A DNA stretch of 36,493 bases from JABMRP01 sp964444795 (GCA_964444795.1 CAYUIQ010000066.1:1-36493), one strand, 5' to 3'; numbered from the stretch's first letter, positions 7,922 to 16,811 are shown. Made by a program: numbers and translations. Notes: a model not told the origin generated them from the sequence alone.

Positions 7922-8893
7922 ATGGAACGGAAAGAGGCAACACCGCGCGCGGTGGATCGTCCAGCGGCCCGACGGCGACACGGCTTCACCCTGGTCGAAC
8001 TCCTGGTGGTGATCGCCATCATCGGCATTCTGATCGGGTTGTTGTTGCCGGCCGTGCAAGCGGTGCGCGCCGCGGCGCGGCGGCTGCAGTGTACCAACCA
8101 CGTCAAGCAATGGGGTTTGGCGCTGCACAACTACCATGGCGCCCACGGCAGCTTCTCCTACTCCAACTCGCGTGCCGGGGGGACGTCGAACTGCGGTGCG
8201 GTGGTGACCCACCGGATCAGTTACCCGCCTCCGCTTTGGCCCTTCATCGAGCAGCAGGCCCTGTACGATCAGTACGACTTCAACCTCCCGTTCCACCATC
8301 TCTACAACCAACCGCAGGGCACCGGTAACGAGCCGCTGGTGAAGATCCAGGTGCCCCTCTACTTCTGTCCCGCCGACCGCAAAGGGTACTGGGTCTCGCC
8401 GGCCGACGACCACAACCGCTCGCGCGGCAACTATGTTCTCAACTGGGGCGCGGCCGACTTCTGCCAGAACACGACGACGTACCCCAACTACCGGCTCTCG
8501 CCGTTCGGGCCCAACCGCACGTCGACGATCGACGATTTCCGCGACGGGACGTCCAACACGATGATGATGTCCGAAGTGCTTCAGGCCACCTCCGACAATC
8601 ACTTCGATTTCCGCGGCGACATCCTCAACGACGATGTGACCTGCGCCCAATTCATGACCCTCAACACACCCAACTCGGGCGTTGATTCAAACATCTGCGT
8701 CGACAAAGTGAAGCCGGCCCCCTGCCAGCTCGGCTCCAATCGCCACGCCGCCGCCCGCAGCAATCACGCCGGCGGAGTCACGGTGGCCTTCGGCGACGGC
8801 TCGGTCCACTTCATCAGCGATTCGATCGCCCTGGACATCTGGCAGGCGATGGGTTCGATGAACGGGGGAGAAGTCTTCGACGTGCCGTTCTAG
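7922..8893 (+). CDS. DUF1559 protein with type IV pilin-like N-terminus
   Basis: Predicted pseudopilin-like exported protein of the large planctomycete DUF1559 family, 323 aa. A prepilin cleavage motif, GFTLVELLVVIAIIG, lies at residues 21-35; cleavage is expected after Gly21 with the +5 residue Glu26 conserved. The helix runs to about residue 50. The rest is the DUF1559 domain, with typical CTNHVKQWGLALHNYH near the start and NHAGGVTVAFGDGSVHFI near the end. The ATG at 7922 is 18 nt after the PEP-CTERM stop, with AAGGA at 7906-7910 and an 11-nt gap. The following lipoprotein starts 17 nt after the stop, so the three genes form an apparent operon. The molecular function of DUF1559 is not established; roles in surface appendages have been proposed. 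Confidence 0.92.
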   Translation: MERKEATPRAVDRPAARRRHGFTLVELLVVIAIIGILIGLLLPAVQAVRAAARRLQCTNHVKQWGLALHNYHGAHGSFSYSNSRAGGTSNCGAVVTHRISYPPPLWPFIEQQALYDQYDFNLPFHHLYNQPQGTGNEPLVKIQVPLYFCPADRKGYWVSPADDHNRSRGNYVLNWGAADFCQNTTTYPNYRLSPFGPNRTSTIDDFRDGTSNTMMMSEVLQATSDNHFDFRGDILNDDVTCAQFMTLNTPNSGVDSNICVDKVKPAPCQLGSNRHAAARSNHAGGVTVAFGDGSVHFISDSIALDIWQAMGSMNGGEVFDVPF

Positions 8894-8910
8894 CTGTCCC
8901 TCCACCGCAA

Positions 8911-9321
8911 ATGAGAACCAATTCTATGAGACGACTACCCTTGCTGATACTGCTGGGACTGATGACGGCTCTGGTCGGCTGCTCCGAGGACACCATCGAG
9001 GTCAACGGCAACGTGACGCTCGACGGGATTGCCCTGGAGGACGGCAAGATCCGCTTCGAGCCGGCCGACGGCAACGGCCCGACCGCGGAGGCCGTGATCG
9101 CGGCAGGCCGCTACGAGCTCGAATTGCCTCCCGGGATGAAGAAGGTTAAGATCGTGGGCTGGAAGACGGTTGGCCGGCAGCGGGTCACCCCGGACGATCC
9201 GTCCAGCCCGATGATCGACGTCAAAGAGGACGTTGTACCCCCGCGGTACAATCAGAATTCGGAACTTACCTACGACGCCAAGGGTCCCGGCAGTAAGGAC
9301 TTTGAGCTTTCCACGCAATAG
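8911..9321 (+). CDS. Small lipoprotein with predicted transthyretin-like beta fold
   Basis: Predicted lipoprotein, 136 aa. The signal peptide ends in a lipobox LVGC at residues 21-24, so Cys24 would be lipidated. ATG 8926 is an alternative start that shortens the n-region. The mature part opens with VNGNVTLDGIALEDGKIRF, a pattern of the carboxypeptidase-regulatory/transthyretin-like domains found in short planctomycete lipoproteins that commonly follow DUF1559 genes. The length matches that group. It sits 17 nt after the DUF1559 stop and 53 nt before the LamG-HzsA-like gene. No enzymatic motif is visible; a structural or binding role in the envelope is inferred. Confidence 0.8.
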   Translation: MRTNSMRRLPLLILLGLMTALVGCSEDTIEVNGNVTLDGIALEDGKIRFEPADGNGPTAEAVIAAGRYELELPPGMKKVKIVGWKTVGRQRVTPDDPSSPMIDVKEDVVPPRYNQNSELTYDAKGPGSKDFELSTQ

Positions 9322-9374
9322 GGGAGTGAGAAATGGGGACTCCCGTATTATCACATCGAGCAAAGGACTTTGCG

Positions 9375-12300
9375 ATGAACCTGCTAGTTCGCAATGCGTG
9401 CTTTTCCATCGTGACCGGATGCCTGGCGGCGGCTACTGCTTCTTTCGCGGCGGAAGCGGCTCCCCGGAGCGTCGATCTCCTGACGCTGGACAAGCCGCTG
9501 ATCGCTCGATGGTCGTTTGACGAGCCGGCCGGCGACGATTGCCCCGATGCCAGTGGGAACAAGCTCGATGCGGCTCCCCTACGGCCGGGCGGATCGATCC
9601 AACACGTTGGGGGCCTGTTCGACGGTGCGATGCATTTTTCCGGTCCACACATGCTGGGCATTGCCGAGAAGCCCACGTTCGACGGCATGAACAGCCTCTC
9701 CTTCTCGGCCTGGATCATGCCGACCGACGTGCGCGGTTACCGCGAGATCTTTCGCAAGGAGGACGGCGACCGGCGAGTGTTGTTCTCGCTCCAGGGAGAC
9801 GGCACGATCCTGTCGCTCGGGTTGAACATCGGCGGGTACGTCGAGTGCGACGCCAAGATCACTCCGGCCGGGCTCGTCGACGGGCTCTGGCATCACTGTG
9901 CCGCTACGTTCGACGGGAAGACCATGCGTGTCTACCTCGACGGCCGGCAGGTCGGCGAGTTGGCGCGAACGGGCAAGATAACCGCCGGCGGAGCGGCACC
10001 CGGCTGTATCGGTTCGAGCAACGGCGGCGAAAACTTCCAGGGCGTGATGGACGAACTGTGTGTCTATTCCGACGCGCTGACGGCCGAGGAAATTGGACAA
10101 CTCTATCAGAACGGCATGGTGGCAATGGCCGCCCGGGCAAAGCGGCTGGAAGCCCGCATCGGCACGGTCTACGTCCGCGGCAATTCGTTTGCCGAAACCA
10201 TGGCCCGATCACGTGAGCAGGCCGTCAAGGACAACGCGCTGGTCGAACCGGAACTGATCAACCTGTTTACGATCCGGCTCAAGGCCGATTTTCCCGAGGA
10301 GTATGCCAAGTGGACTGAATGGTCGGGCAAGAATCCGGCCGAATATCTGTCGGCTCGCGACAATGCGTTTCTGGCCCGGGAGGCCGAGCGGATGATCGGG
10401 CTGCTGATCGAATACAAGCCGCTGACCGAATCCCAATGGTCCAAGCAATCGCCCGAGCAACACGCCTGGTGGAAGGAGATCGAGAAAGTCGAACTACAAC
10501 TCGCGGCGCTGAAGGCCGCGGGTCCCGAGGCGGCCTTCTCGCCGGAGTGGATCGGTCTGATTCTCGATTCGTGTAACAAGAATGTCCCGCTGCGTCCGTA
10601 CCGCTCCGAGGCCGTCGCGCCGTATATCGTACCCAGCACGCCGCCGCTACGGGAGTTGACCAGCGCCGAAGGCGACGAGGCGCTGCGGCGCGATTGGCTG
10701 CATCAGGCCGGCGGAAACCCGACGCCCGAGCGGATTGGACAGGAGATCGGGTGGGCCCGTCAACTGGCGACTCGCCTGGAAACCGACCACGCCGGCGCGG
10801 TTGATTTCAGCGTGCAACGGTCCGCATTGGACGATCTTGCGGCCAGAGCAGCCAAACTCCAAGCTCCGGACGCCGAAATCTACTTCGCGGTTCGCCGCAT
10901 CAAACGCACCATCGCGATGGCCAACCCGGTGGTCGATTTCGAGCGGGTGCTGCTGGTCGACATGCCCTTTCCCGCGGGTAACGAGTGGCCGCACGAAACG
11001 CGGCACCGGCTCGGCTACATGGCCGTTCCCGGCGGGCAGTTGTTGGTACTCGACGGACTATCGCCGGCGGGCAAACTGAAGCGGCTGATGCCCCAAGCGC
11101 CGCTGCACGGATCGTTTTGGCGTCCCGACCTGTCGTATGATGCCAAGACCGTGGTCTTCTGCTTCAAGCCGCACAACGAGAAGGCGTTTCACCTTTACGA
11201 GATCAACGTTGACGGGACCGGATTGAGGCAACTGACCGACGGCCAGTACGACGATTTCGACCCGATCTACGTACCCGACGGCGAGCACATTGTCTTCTCG
11301 ACCACCCGCAGCCACACGTACGTCCGCTGTATGCCACCGACCAACGCCTACGTGCTGGCCCGATGCGATCGGGACGGCAACGATATTTATCTAATCTCGC
11401 GGAACAACGAACCCGACTATCTGCCGTCGGTGATGAACGACGGCCGGATCATCTACACGCGGTGGGAATACACCGATAAGCCGCTCTGGCGGGCGCAGTC
11501 GCTCTGGGTCATGAATCCAGACGGCACGCAGGTGAATACGGTTTGGGGGAACCAGAGCGTGTGGCCCGATCTGCTGAAAGATGCGCGGAGTATCCCCGGC
11601 AGCCGCCGCGTGATGTTCACCGGCAGCGCCCACCACAACTGGTTCAGCGGCTCCGTCGGCATCATCGATCCCGTGCTGGGGTATAACTTCCCCGACGGCT
11701 TGACCAAGGTGACGGCCGACGTGGCCTGGCCCGAGTCGGGAAACGGACCGGTCGACCCGATCGAATCGGCCGACTACCACACCAGCGGCCATTATGCGGC
11801 CTACTATTCGCCGTATCCCTTGAGCGAGCGGGATTTTCTCGTCTCGGCCAACCGCCAGGGGAAGTTTGTCCTTTACCTGATGGACGTCGACGGCAACCGC
11901 GAACTGATCCATGAGGGAACCAACAACATCTTTCATGCCCTGCCGATCCGGCCGCGACCCAAACCGCCCGTCTTGGCCGACCGCGTGACGTGGCCCACCG
12001 CCGAGCAGCGGCACGAGCGGAAGGAGGGCGTCATCTACAGTGCCGGCGTGTACGAGGGGGCGCCCGAGGTACTGCGCGGCAAAGCCAAGTACCTTCGCAT
12101 CATGAACATCGACCCCAAGACGTATACCTACTGGCACAAGCGGCCGTACATCTCCACCGGACCGGTCGTCTCGATGATCCAGTCGGAGGGTATCAAGCGC
12201 ATCTTGGGAACCGTGCCCATCGAAGCGGACGGTTCGGTCGCGTTCAATGCACCGGCAGGCATGGCTCTGCACTTCCAATTGCTCGACGAAAACTATCTGG

Positions 12301-12989
12301 CCTTGCAAACGATGCGCAGTTTCTCCGGTGTAATGCCCGGCGAGAACCGCGGGTGCAAGGGTTGCCACAAGATGCACAGTACGGCACCAAAAACGTTCGG
12401 CCGGCCGATCGCAACGACCAAGGAGCCCCGGCATATCACGCCGCCGCCGTGGGAAGATCGGACCGTTGGCTACCACCGATACGTGCAGCCCGTGCTCGAT
12501 AAGTACTGCGGCCGGTGCCACCAGGGCGACGAGGACGCGAAGGCCCGAGCGGCGCTCGATCTGACGGTTCGGCCCGGTTTTCGGATGTTCGACGAGCCCT
12601 ACGTGACGCTCATCGGCCGCCCCTCGTGGGGAAAGGCCTATCAGAAGCCGGCCGATCCGCCGCCCGGGTTCGGTATCGCCGGCACGATTATGGTCGAGGG
12701 CTTCGACCAGCGGGATCCGGCCGCCTATCAGACGGTCGAACCGATGACCAGCCTCTCGTATCGAAGCAAGCTGATCGAGTTGTGCTCCAGCGGCGAACAC
12801 TACGACGTGAAGGTCGATCCGATCAACTTGCGGCGGCTGGCGGTTTGGATCGACGCGATATGTCCCTACCGCGGCGAGGAAGAGGTCCGCGCGATCGACG
12901 ATCCCGAGTTCCAGGGCGTCGACTGGCTGTCGATCCGCCCGAAGATTAAAACCGCCCCGGTGATCGTTCGGCCGGGACCGTTGGAGTAG
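9375..12989 (+). CDS. Secreted LamG-containing HzsA-like beta-propeller di-haem protein
   Basis: Predicted exported protein, 1204 aa from ATG 9375; AAAGGA at 9362-9367 is correctly placed, whereas the ATG at 9333 would add 14 residues before the signal peptide. Signal peptide about residues 1-26. Residues about 35-235 are a LamG/concanavalin-like domain, opening with LIARWSFDEPAGD and containing SFSAWIMPTD and a GLWHHCAATFDG segment. A helical linker follows to about 510. Residues about 516-945 form the propeller with INVDGTGLRQLT, DFDPIYVPDGEHIVFSTTR and TRWEYTD. Two haem c motifs follow: CKGCH at 994 and CGRCH at 1045. It is a paralogue of the protein at 1359, but the N-terminal module differs. 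The LamG part suggests binding to a glycan or surface; the redox role is unknown. It follows the PEP-CTERM, DUF1559 and lipoprotein genes. Confidence 0.82.
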   Translation: MNLLVRNACFSIVTGCLAAATASFAAEAAPRSVDLLTLDKPLIARWSFDEPAGDDCPDASGNKLDAAPLRPGGSIQHVGGLFDGAMHFSGPHMLGIAEKPTFDGMNSLSFSAWIMPTDVRGYREIFRKEDGDRRVLFSLQGDGTILSLGLNIGGYVECDAKITPAGLVDGLWHHCAATFDGKTMRVYLDGRQVGELARTGKITAGGAAPGCIGSSNGGENFQGVMDELCVYSDALTAEEIGQLYQNGMVAMAARAKRLEARIGTVYVRGNSFAETMARSREQAVKDNALVEPELINLFTIRLKADFPEEYAKWTEWSGKNPAEYLSARDNAFLAREAERMIGLLIEYKPLTESQWSKQSPEQHAWWKEIEKVELQLAALKAAGPEAAFSPEWIGLILDSCNKNVPLRPYRSEAVAPYIVPSTPPLRELTSAEGDEALRRDWLHQAGGNPTPERIGQEIGWARQLATRLETDHAGAVDFSVQRSALDDLAARAAKLQAPDAEIYFAVRRIKRTIAMANPVVDFERVLLVDMPFPAGNEWPHETRHRLGYMAVPGGQLLVLDGLSPAGKLKRLMPQAPLHGSFWRPDLSYDAKTVVFCFKPHNEKAFHLYEINVDGTGLRQLTDGQYDDFDPIYVPDGEHIVFSTTRSHTYVRCMPPTNAYVLARCDRDGNDIYLISRNNEPDYLPSVMNDGRIIYTRWEYTDKPLWRAQSLWVMNPDGTQVNTVWGNQSVWPDLLKDARSIPGSRRVMFTGSAHHNWFSGSVGIIDPVLGYNFPDGLTKVTADVAWPESGNGPVDPIESADYHTSGHYAAYYSPYPLSERDFLVSANRQGKFVLYLMDVDGNRELIHEGTNNIFHALPIRPRPKPPVLADRVTWPTAEQRHERKEGVIYSAGVYEGAPEVLRGKAKYLRIMNIDPKTYTYWHKRPYISTGPVVSMIQSEGIKRILGTVPIEADGSVAFNAPAGMALHFQLLDENYLALQTMRSFSGVMPGENRGCKGCHKMHSTAPKTFGRPIATTKEPRHITPPPWEDRTVGYHRYVQPVLDKYCGRCHQGDEDAKARAALDLTVRPGFRMFDEPYVTLIGRPSWGKAYQKPADPPPGFGIAGTIMVEGFDQRDPAAYQTVEPMTSLSYRSKLIELCSSGEHYDVKVDPINLRRLAVWIDAICPYRGEEEVRAIDDPEFQGVDWLSIRPKIKTAPVIVRPGPLE

Positions 12990-12998
12990 CCAGCTTCC

Positions 12999-13090
12999 GT
13001 ACGAGGGGCTTCCCAGCCCGTCGCTTATGTGCGATGGCCCTCCGAGGCCGTCGATCGTCCGATACCGACGGGCTAGGAAGCCCATCGTAC
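12999..13090. repeat. Long imperfect palindrome between the LamG-HzsA-like gene and hpnE
   Basis: The 25-nt arms at 12999-13023 and 13066-13090 match at 23 of 25 positions when folded. The outer ends are GTACGA and TCGTAC. The 42-nt centre holds a smaller hairpin, GATGGCC with GGCCGTC (13033-13052), so the whole could form a nested cruciform. It could act as a transcription stop or be a miniature mobile element remnant. Confidence 0.7.
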
Positions 13091-13106
13091 AGGTCATTCG
13101 GTTTCC

Positions 13107-14534
13107 ATGACTGATCTCAACTTCCCTCTTTCACCGCCGCCCCGCTTGGCGATCGTCGGTGGTGGACTGGCCGGCATGGCGGCGGCGGTTGCGGCGGTCG
13201 AGCGGGGTCTGCGCGTCGAACTGTTCGAGTCGCGGCGGCGCTTGGGTGGCCGGGCCGGGTCGTTTGTCGATCCGAAAACCGGGGCCACGGTGGATCACTG
13301 CCAGCACGTGGCCATGGGCTGCTGTACCCATTGGGCCGATTTCTGCCGCCGCACGGCCGTCGACGATTGTTTCTCGCGCCACCGCCGCTTGCATTTCATT
13401 TCGCCGACAGGAAAACAGACTGATTTCGCCGCCTCCCGCTGGCTACCGGCTCCGCTGCACCTGGCACCCGGGCTGTTGCGACTGCGCTACTTGAGCCTTG
13501 CCGAGCGACTGGGTATCGCCCGATCGCTATGGCGGTTGGCTCGAACACCGGCCCAAGCGGCCCAGGGAACGGTCGGCGAGTGGCTCCGCGGAGAGCGCCA
13601 ATCGCCCCAAGCGATCGAGCGGTTCTGGTCGGTGGTGCTGGTCAGCGCGTTGGGCGAGACGGTCGATCGGGCGTCGCTGGGGGCCGCTCGCAAGGTGTTC
13701 GTCGACGGGTTCCTGGCCGCGCGGCGAGCCTACGAAGTATTGATCCCCCGGGTGACGCTGGGCGAGATCTACGACCGGCGCCTTCGGCATTGGTTGGTCG
13801 ATCACGGGGTACGCGTGCATACGGGCGCGCGCATCCGGCGGATCCGCGACGACAGGAATCGGGTGACCGGCATCGAGTTGCCCGACGGCACGATCCGCCC
13901 CTTCGACTTCGTCATTGCGGCCGTGCCGTGGCGGCGCGTGGGCCGGCTATTCGACCAATCGCTCCGCGCGGCATTGCCCGCATTGGACGCGGCGGAGCAA
14001 ATCGAGTCGTCGGCGATCACGGCCGCTCATCTCTGGTTCGATCGGCCGATCACCCCGCTGCGCCACGCGGCCCTGATCGGTCGGCTCAGCCAGTGGCTCT
14101 TCGCCCATGGACAGTCGCCCATCGAAGACTCGCCGTCGGGCCACTACTATCAGGTAGTGATCAGCGCGTCGGGTGGGCTGGCCGGTCGAGATCGCGACGA
14201 GATATTGGCCGAGGTTTGCGATGACCTCAAGGCCGTTTTCCCCGCGGCCGCGGATGCCCGGCTGCTGCACCATCGGGTGGTCACCCATGGGGATGCCGTC
14301 TTTTCGATGCAACCGGGCATCGAACAACTTCGCCCGCCGCAACAGACGCCGCTGGCGAACCTCGCCCTGGCCGGCGATTGGACGGCCACCGGTTGGCCGG
14401 CGACGATGGAAAGCGCCGTCCGCAGCGGTTACCTGGCCATGGAGGCGGTTTTGTCCTCTTTGGAGCAAGGCACATCACTTGCGGTGCCCGAGTTGCCGCG
14501 AAACGTTCTCGTGCGGCGGCTCTTCGGCGGATGA
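13107..14534 (+). CDS. hpnE: Squalene-associated FAD-dependent desaturase, hydroxysqualene dehydroxylase
   Basis: Predicted flavoenzyme of the HpnE family, 475 aa. In hopanoid-producing bacteria HpnC, HpnD and HpnE convert farnesyl diphosphate to squalene; HpnE reduces hydroxysqualene. The FAD dinucleotide-binding motif IVGGGLAGMAAAVA starts at residue 16 (Gly18, Gly20, Gly23), followed by ELFESRRRLGGRAGSF. The C-terminal FAD motif LALAGDWTATGWPATMESAV is intact. The middle region has GETVDRASLGAARKVF, typical of the family. Length fits. HpnC and HpnD are not in this window, so the gene is separated from its pathway partners. It starts after the palindrome at 12999-13090 and ends 97 nt before the FtsH-like gene on the same strand. 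Other carotenoid-type desaturases of this fold are the main alternative. Confidence 0.85.
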   Translation: MTDLNFPLSPPPRLAIVGGGLAGMAAAVAAVERGLRVELFESRRRLGGRAGSFVDPKTGATVDHCQHVAMGCCTHWADFCRRTAVDDCFSRHRRLHFISPTGKQTDFAASRWLPAPLHLAPGLLRLRYLSLAERLGIARSLWRLARTPAQAAQGTVGEWLRGERQSPQAIERFWSVVLVSALGETVDRASLGAARKVFVDGFLAARRAYEVLIPRVTLGEIYDRRLRHWLVDHGVRVHTGARIRRIRDDRNRVTGIELPDGTIRPFDFVIAAVPWRRVGRLFDQSLRAALPALDAAEQIESSAITAAHLWFDRPITPLRHAALIGRLSQWLFAHGQSPIEDSPSGHYYQVVISASGGLAGRDRDEILAEVCDDLKAVFPAAADARLLHHRVVTHGDAVFSMQPGIEQLRPPQQTPLANLALAGDWTATGWPATMESAVRSGYLAMEAVLSSLEQGTSLAVPELPRNVLVRRLFGG

Positions 14535-14617
14535 TGAAGAGGGCCGCCGGAGGATTGACAAACGGCCGTCGAAAGGCCACGCTGAAGGGGGCGTGAGATG
14601 GCTACGGTACGGCTTGC

Positions 14618-14623
14618 AGGAGA
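14618..14623 (+). promoter_or_regulatory. Ribosome binding site that sets the start of the FtsH-like gene
   Basis: AGGAGA ends 8 nt before GTG 14632. The reading frame is open upstream to 14173 within hpnE, but that part shows no domain and is the off-frame reading of hpnE. Confidence 0.7.
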
Positions 14624-14631
14624 ATCGAGAC

Positions 14632-16113
14632 GTGAACAAGCGGCTGAAGACGCTCTTGGTGTGGATCATTTTGATCGGGGTTTTCCTGTGGGTTCTCTCG
14701 TCCATGGATTCCCGCCCCGAGCCTTTTTCCGTCGCCTTCGAGGTCTTTCGCGAGGACGTCGAAGCCGGCCGGGTCGCTACGGTCGACGTGGTCAGCAACG
14801 AAATCACGTATTCGCGGGTCGACTCGGAAAGCCAGTACGTCACCTTTGGCATGATCGACTACGAACTAACGCAATCGCTTTCCGACCAGGGGATCGTCAT
14901 TGGTGCGGGCGAGAAATCGGGCGGCCGTGCGGTCTGGGTTTACTTCGTGGTCGGCGGCGTTGTGCTGTTGGCGATCTTCTGGTTTCTCCGGAGAATGTCC
15001 GGCGGCCCCATGGGTGGCATTGCGGCCTTCAGCAAGAGTCGGGCCAAGCTGATCTCCGAGCCGAGCCAGATAACGTTCGCCGACGTGGGCGGTTGCCACG
15101 AAGCCAAGACGCTGTTGGGCGACGTCGTCGATTTCCTCAACGACTCTCGGCGCTGGGTCGACGCCGGAGTGCGGCTACCCCGCGGCGTGTTGCTGGAAGG
15201 GCCGCCGGGATGCGGCAAGACGCTGCTGGCCCGGGCGGTAGCCGGCGAGACCAAGGCCAAGTTCTTCCTGGTCAGCGCCTCGGAGTTCGTCGAGATGTTC
15301 GTCGGCGTCGGGGCGGCTCGCGTTCGCGACATGTTCGAGACGGCCGTTAAGGAAGCGCCCGCGGTGATCTTCATCGACGAACTGGACGCCGTCGGCCGCC
15401 GCCGCGGAACGGGCATCGGCTCGGGGCACGACGAACGCGAGCAGACGCTCAACCAACTGCTGGTCTGTTTGGACGGTTTTCAGGCCAACGACCGGGTCGT
15501 CGTGCTGGCCGCGACCAACAGGCCCGACATTCTGGACAAGGCCCTGTTACGCCCGGGACGTATCGATCGGCGAATCAAGATCTCCGAACTGACACCGGAA
15601 GAACAGCTCGAAGTCCTTGACATTCACACCCGCGACAAGCCGCTGTCGCAAGAGATGCGGCTGCAGTCGCTGGCCGGGTTGGTCGACGGCTACAACGGCT
15701 CGCAGTTGGAGAATCTGGCCAACGAGGCGGCCTTGCTGGCCGTGCGTCGCTCGCGCAGCGACGGGGCGCCGCCGCGCATCCGCCAAGACGATTTCCTCCA
15801 GGCGCTCCGGCCACTGCAACTGCAACGGCAACTTTTCGACAAGCTCGACGCCGTGCTGGTCGAGTCGGCAACGCAATTAGCCGAGCCGACCGGCCGGGCC
15901 GTCGTTCGAATGACGCTACGCGACCAGACGATCGTCGAGGGCGAGGTCGTCTGGGCCGACGCCACCTTCGTCAAGGTCCACTGCGACGGATCGGCAACCA
16001 TCGTGTCCAAGACTCAGATCCAGAAGGTCGAGGCCCTGCGGGGAACGGCGCTTGCCGGAAGCGAAGACGCGGCGACCGACCCCTGGGCCCGCGAGCCTCC
16101 GGGATTGGCCTGA
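14632..16113 (+). CDS. FtsH-like membrane AAA+ ATPase lacking the protease domain, with Sm-like C-terminal domain
   Basis: Predicted membrane-anchored AAA+ unfoldase, 493 aa, start GTG 14632 supported by AGGAGA. It has the FtsH layout: TM1 (about 7-25), a periplasmic segment (26-100), TM2 (about 102-121), then the ATPase. Motifs are Walker A GPPGCGKT (190-197), pore MFVGVGA (222-228), Walker B VIFIDE (245-250), and the second region of homology with Arg310 and Arg313 as likely arginine fingers. FtsH normally continues with an M41 zinc peptidase of about 200 residues; here no HExxH motif exists after the lid. Instead residues about 422-468 form a five-strand-like stretch with LRDQTIVEGEVVWADATFV and a following VSKTQIQKVEAL, aligning in length and pattern with the Sm/Hfq core but lacking the YKH box. 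An M50 protease gene follows 35 nt after the stop. Substrate unknown; loss of protease is seen, the unfoldase role is inferred. Confidence 0.88.
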   Translation: MNKRLKTLLVWIILIGVFLWVLSSMDSRPEPFSVAFEVFREDVEAGRVATVDVVSNEITYSRVDSESQYVTFGMIDYELTQSLSDQGIVIGAGEKSGGRAVWVYFVVGGVVLLAIFWFLRRMSGGPMGGIAAFSKSRAKLISEPSQITFADVGGCHEAKTLLGDVVDFLNDSRRWVDAGVRLPRGVLLEGPPGCGKTLLARAVAGETKAKFFLVSASEFVEMFVGVGAARVRDMFETAVKEAPAVIFIDELDAVGRRRGTGIGSGHDEREQTLNQLLVCLDGFQANDRVVVLAATNRPDILDKALLRPGRIDRRIKISELTPEEQLEVLDIHTRDKPLSQEMRLQSLAGLVDGYNGSQLENLANEAALLAVRRSRSDGAPPRIRQDDFLQALRPLQLQRQLFDKLDAVLVESATQLAEPTGRAVVRMTLRDQTIVEGEVVWADATFVKVHCDGSATIVSKTQIQKVEALRGTALAGSEDAATDPWAREPPGLA

Positions 16114-16148
16114 AACCAATATCCAACAAGAGTGGAGTTTCACCCAAG

Positions 16149-16811
16149 ATGATCGACGAAGCCTGGCTCGTATCGCGATTGACGTTACTGATTCCACTTT
16201 GGCTTTCGCTCAGTGTGCATGAGTGGGCTCATGCGTGGGCGGCCTGGCGATTGGGCGACGATACGGCCGCGCGGATGGGCCGAATGACCGTCAACCCGCT
16301 GGCCCACATCGACCCGATCGGCACGCTCCTGCTGCCGTTGATGGGCGTTCCCTTCGGCTGGGCTCGGCCGGTTCCCATCAACCCGCTCCGTTTTCATCGC
16401 GGCATCAGTATGCGCAAGGGGATGATGATTACCGCGGCGGCGGGGCCGATATCGAACCTCGTCATGGCGCTGGTGGGCATCGTGGTCTGGGCCCTGGTGA
16501 TTCGCTTCCAGCCGGCGGCGCTCGTCGACAACCCGCGGGTGATGCAACTCCTGCAGATGTTCGTCATATTGAACGTGATTCTGGCCACGTTCAACATGCT
16601 GCCGATTCCCCCGCTGGACGGCAGCCGCGTGGTCGACGCACTGATCCCCCGCCAGATGCGCCCGGCTTGGGAGGACTTTTGCCGGCTCGGACCGATCGCC
16701 CTGATGGCCGTGATCCTGCTGCCCATTCTCTTCGGCGTCAGCCTTCTTCGCTGGCCCGTGGAAGCCACCGTCTGGCTGCTGACGTGGCTGGTCAAATTGC
16801 TGGGCGGTTGA
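16149..16811 (+). CDS. M50-family site-2-type intramembrane zinc metalloprotease
   Basis: Predicted polytopic membrane protease, 220 aa, of the short M50 group without PDZ domain. The zinc-binding HEWAH motif lies at residues 24-28 in the first hydrophobic segment, and the second metal-binding motif NMLPIPPLDG starts at Asn149, with Asp157 as the expected third ligand. At least four hydrophobic helices are visible. The length fits the compact site-2 protease family (SpoIVFB/YwhC-like), which cleaves membrane-embedded substrates. The ATG at 16149 is preceded by GTGGAG at 16132-16137. The gene follows the FtsH-like ATPase by 35 nt on the same strand, so the two are probably cotranscribed. Substrates are not predictable; the nearest co-encoded partner is the ATPase. 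Confidence 0.92.
   Translation: MIDEAWLVSRLTLLIPLWLSLSVHEWAHAWAAWRLGDDTAARMGRMTVNPLAHIDPIGTLLLPLMGVPFGWARPVPINPLRFHRGISMRKGMMITAAAGPISNLVMALVGIVVWALVIRFQPAALVDNPRVMQLLQMFVILNVILATFNMLPIPPLDGSRVVDALIPRQMRPAWEDFCRLGPIALMAVILLPILFGVSLLRWPVEATVWLLTWLVKLLGG

Noticed and set aside
6875..8650. 591-codon minus-strand ORF
   Set aside because: It runs across two real plus-strand genes with clear signal peptides and motifs and has no recognisable domain.
14173..14631. Upstream extension of the FtsH-like frame
   Set aside because: It is hpnE read in another frame; a good ribosome binding site supports GTG 14632.
14632..16113. A normal FtsH protease
   Set aside because: The ATPase part matches, but there is no HExxH motif and the protein ends about 150-200 residues early.
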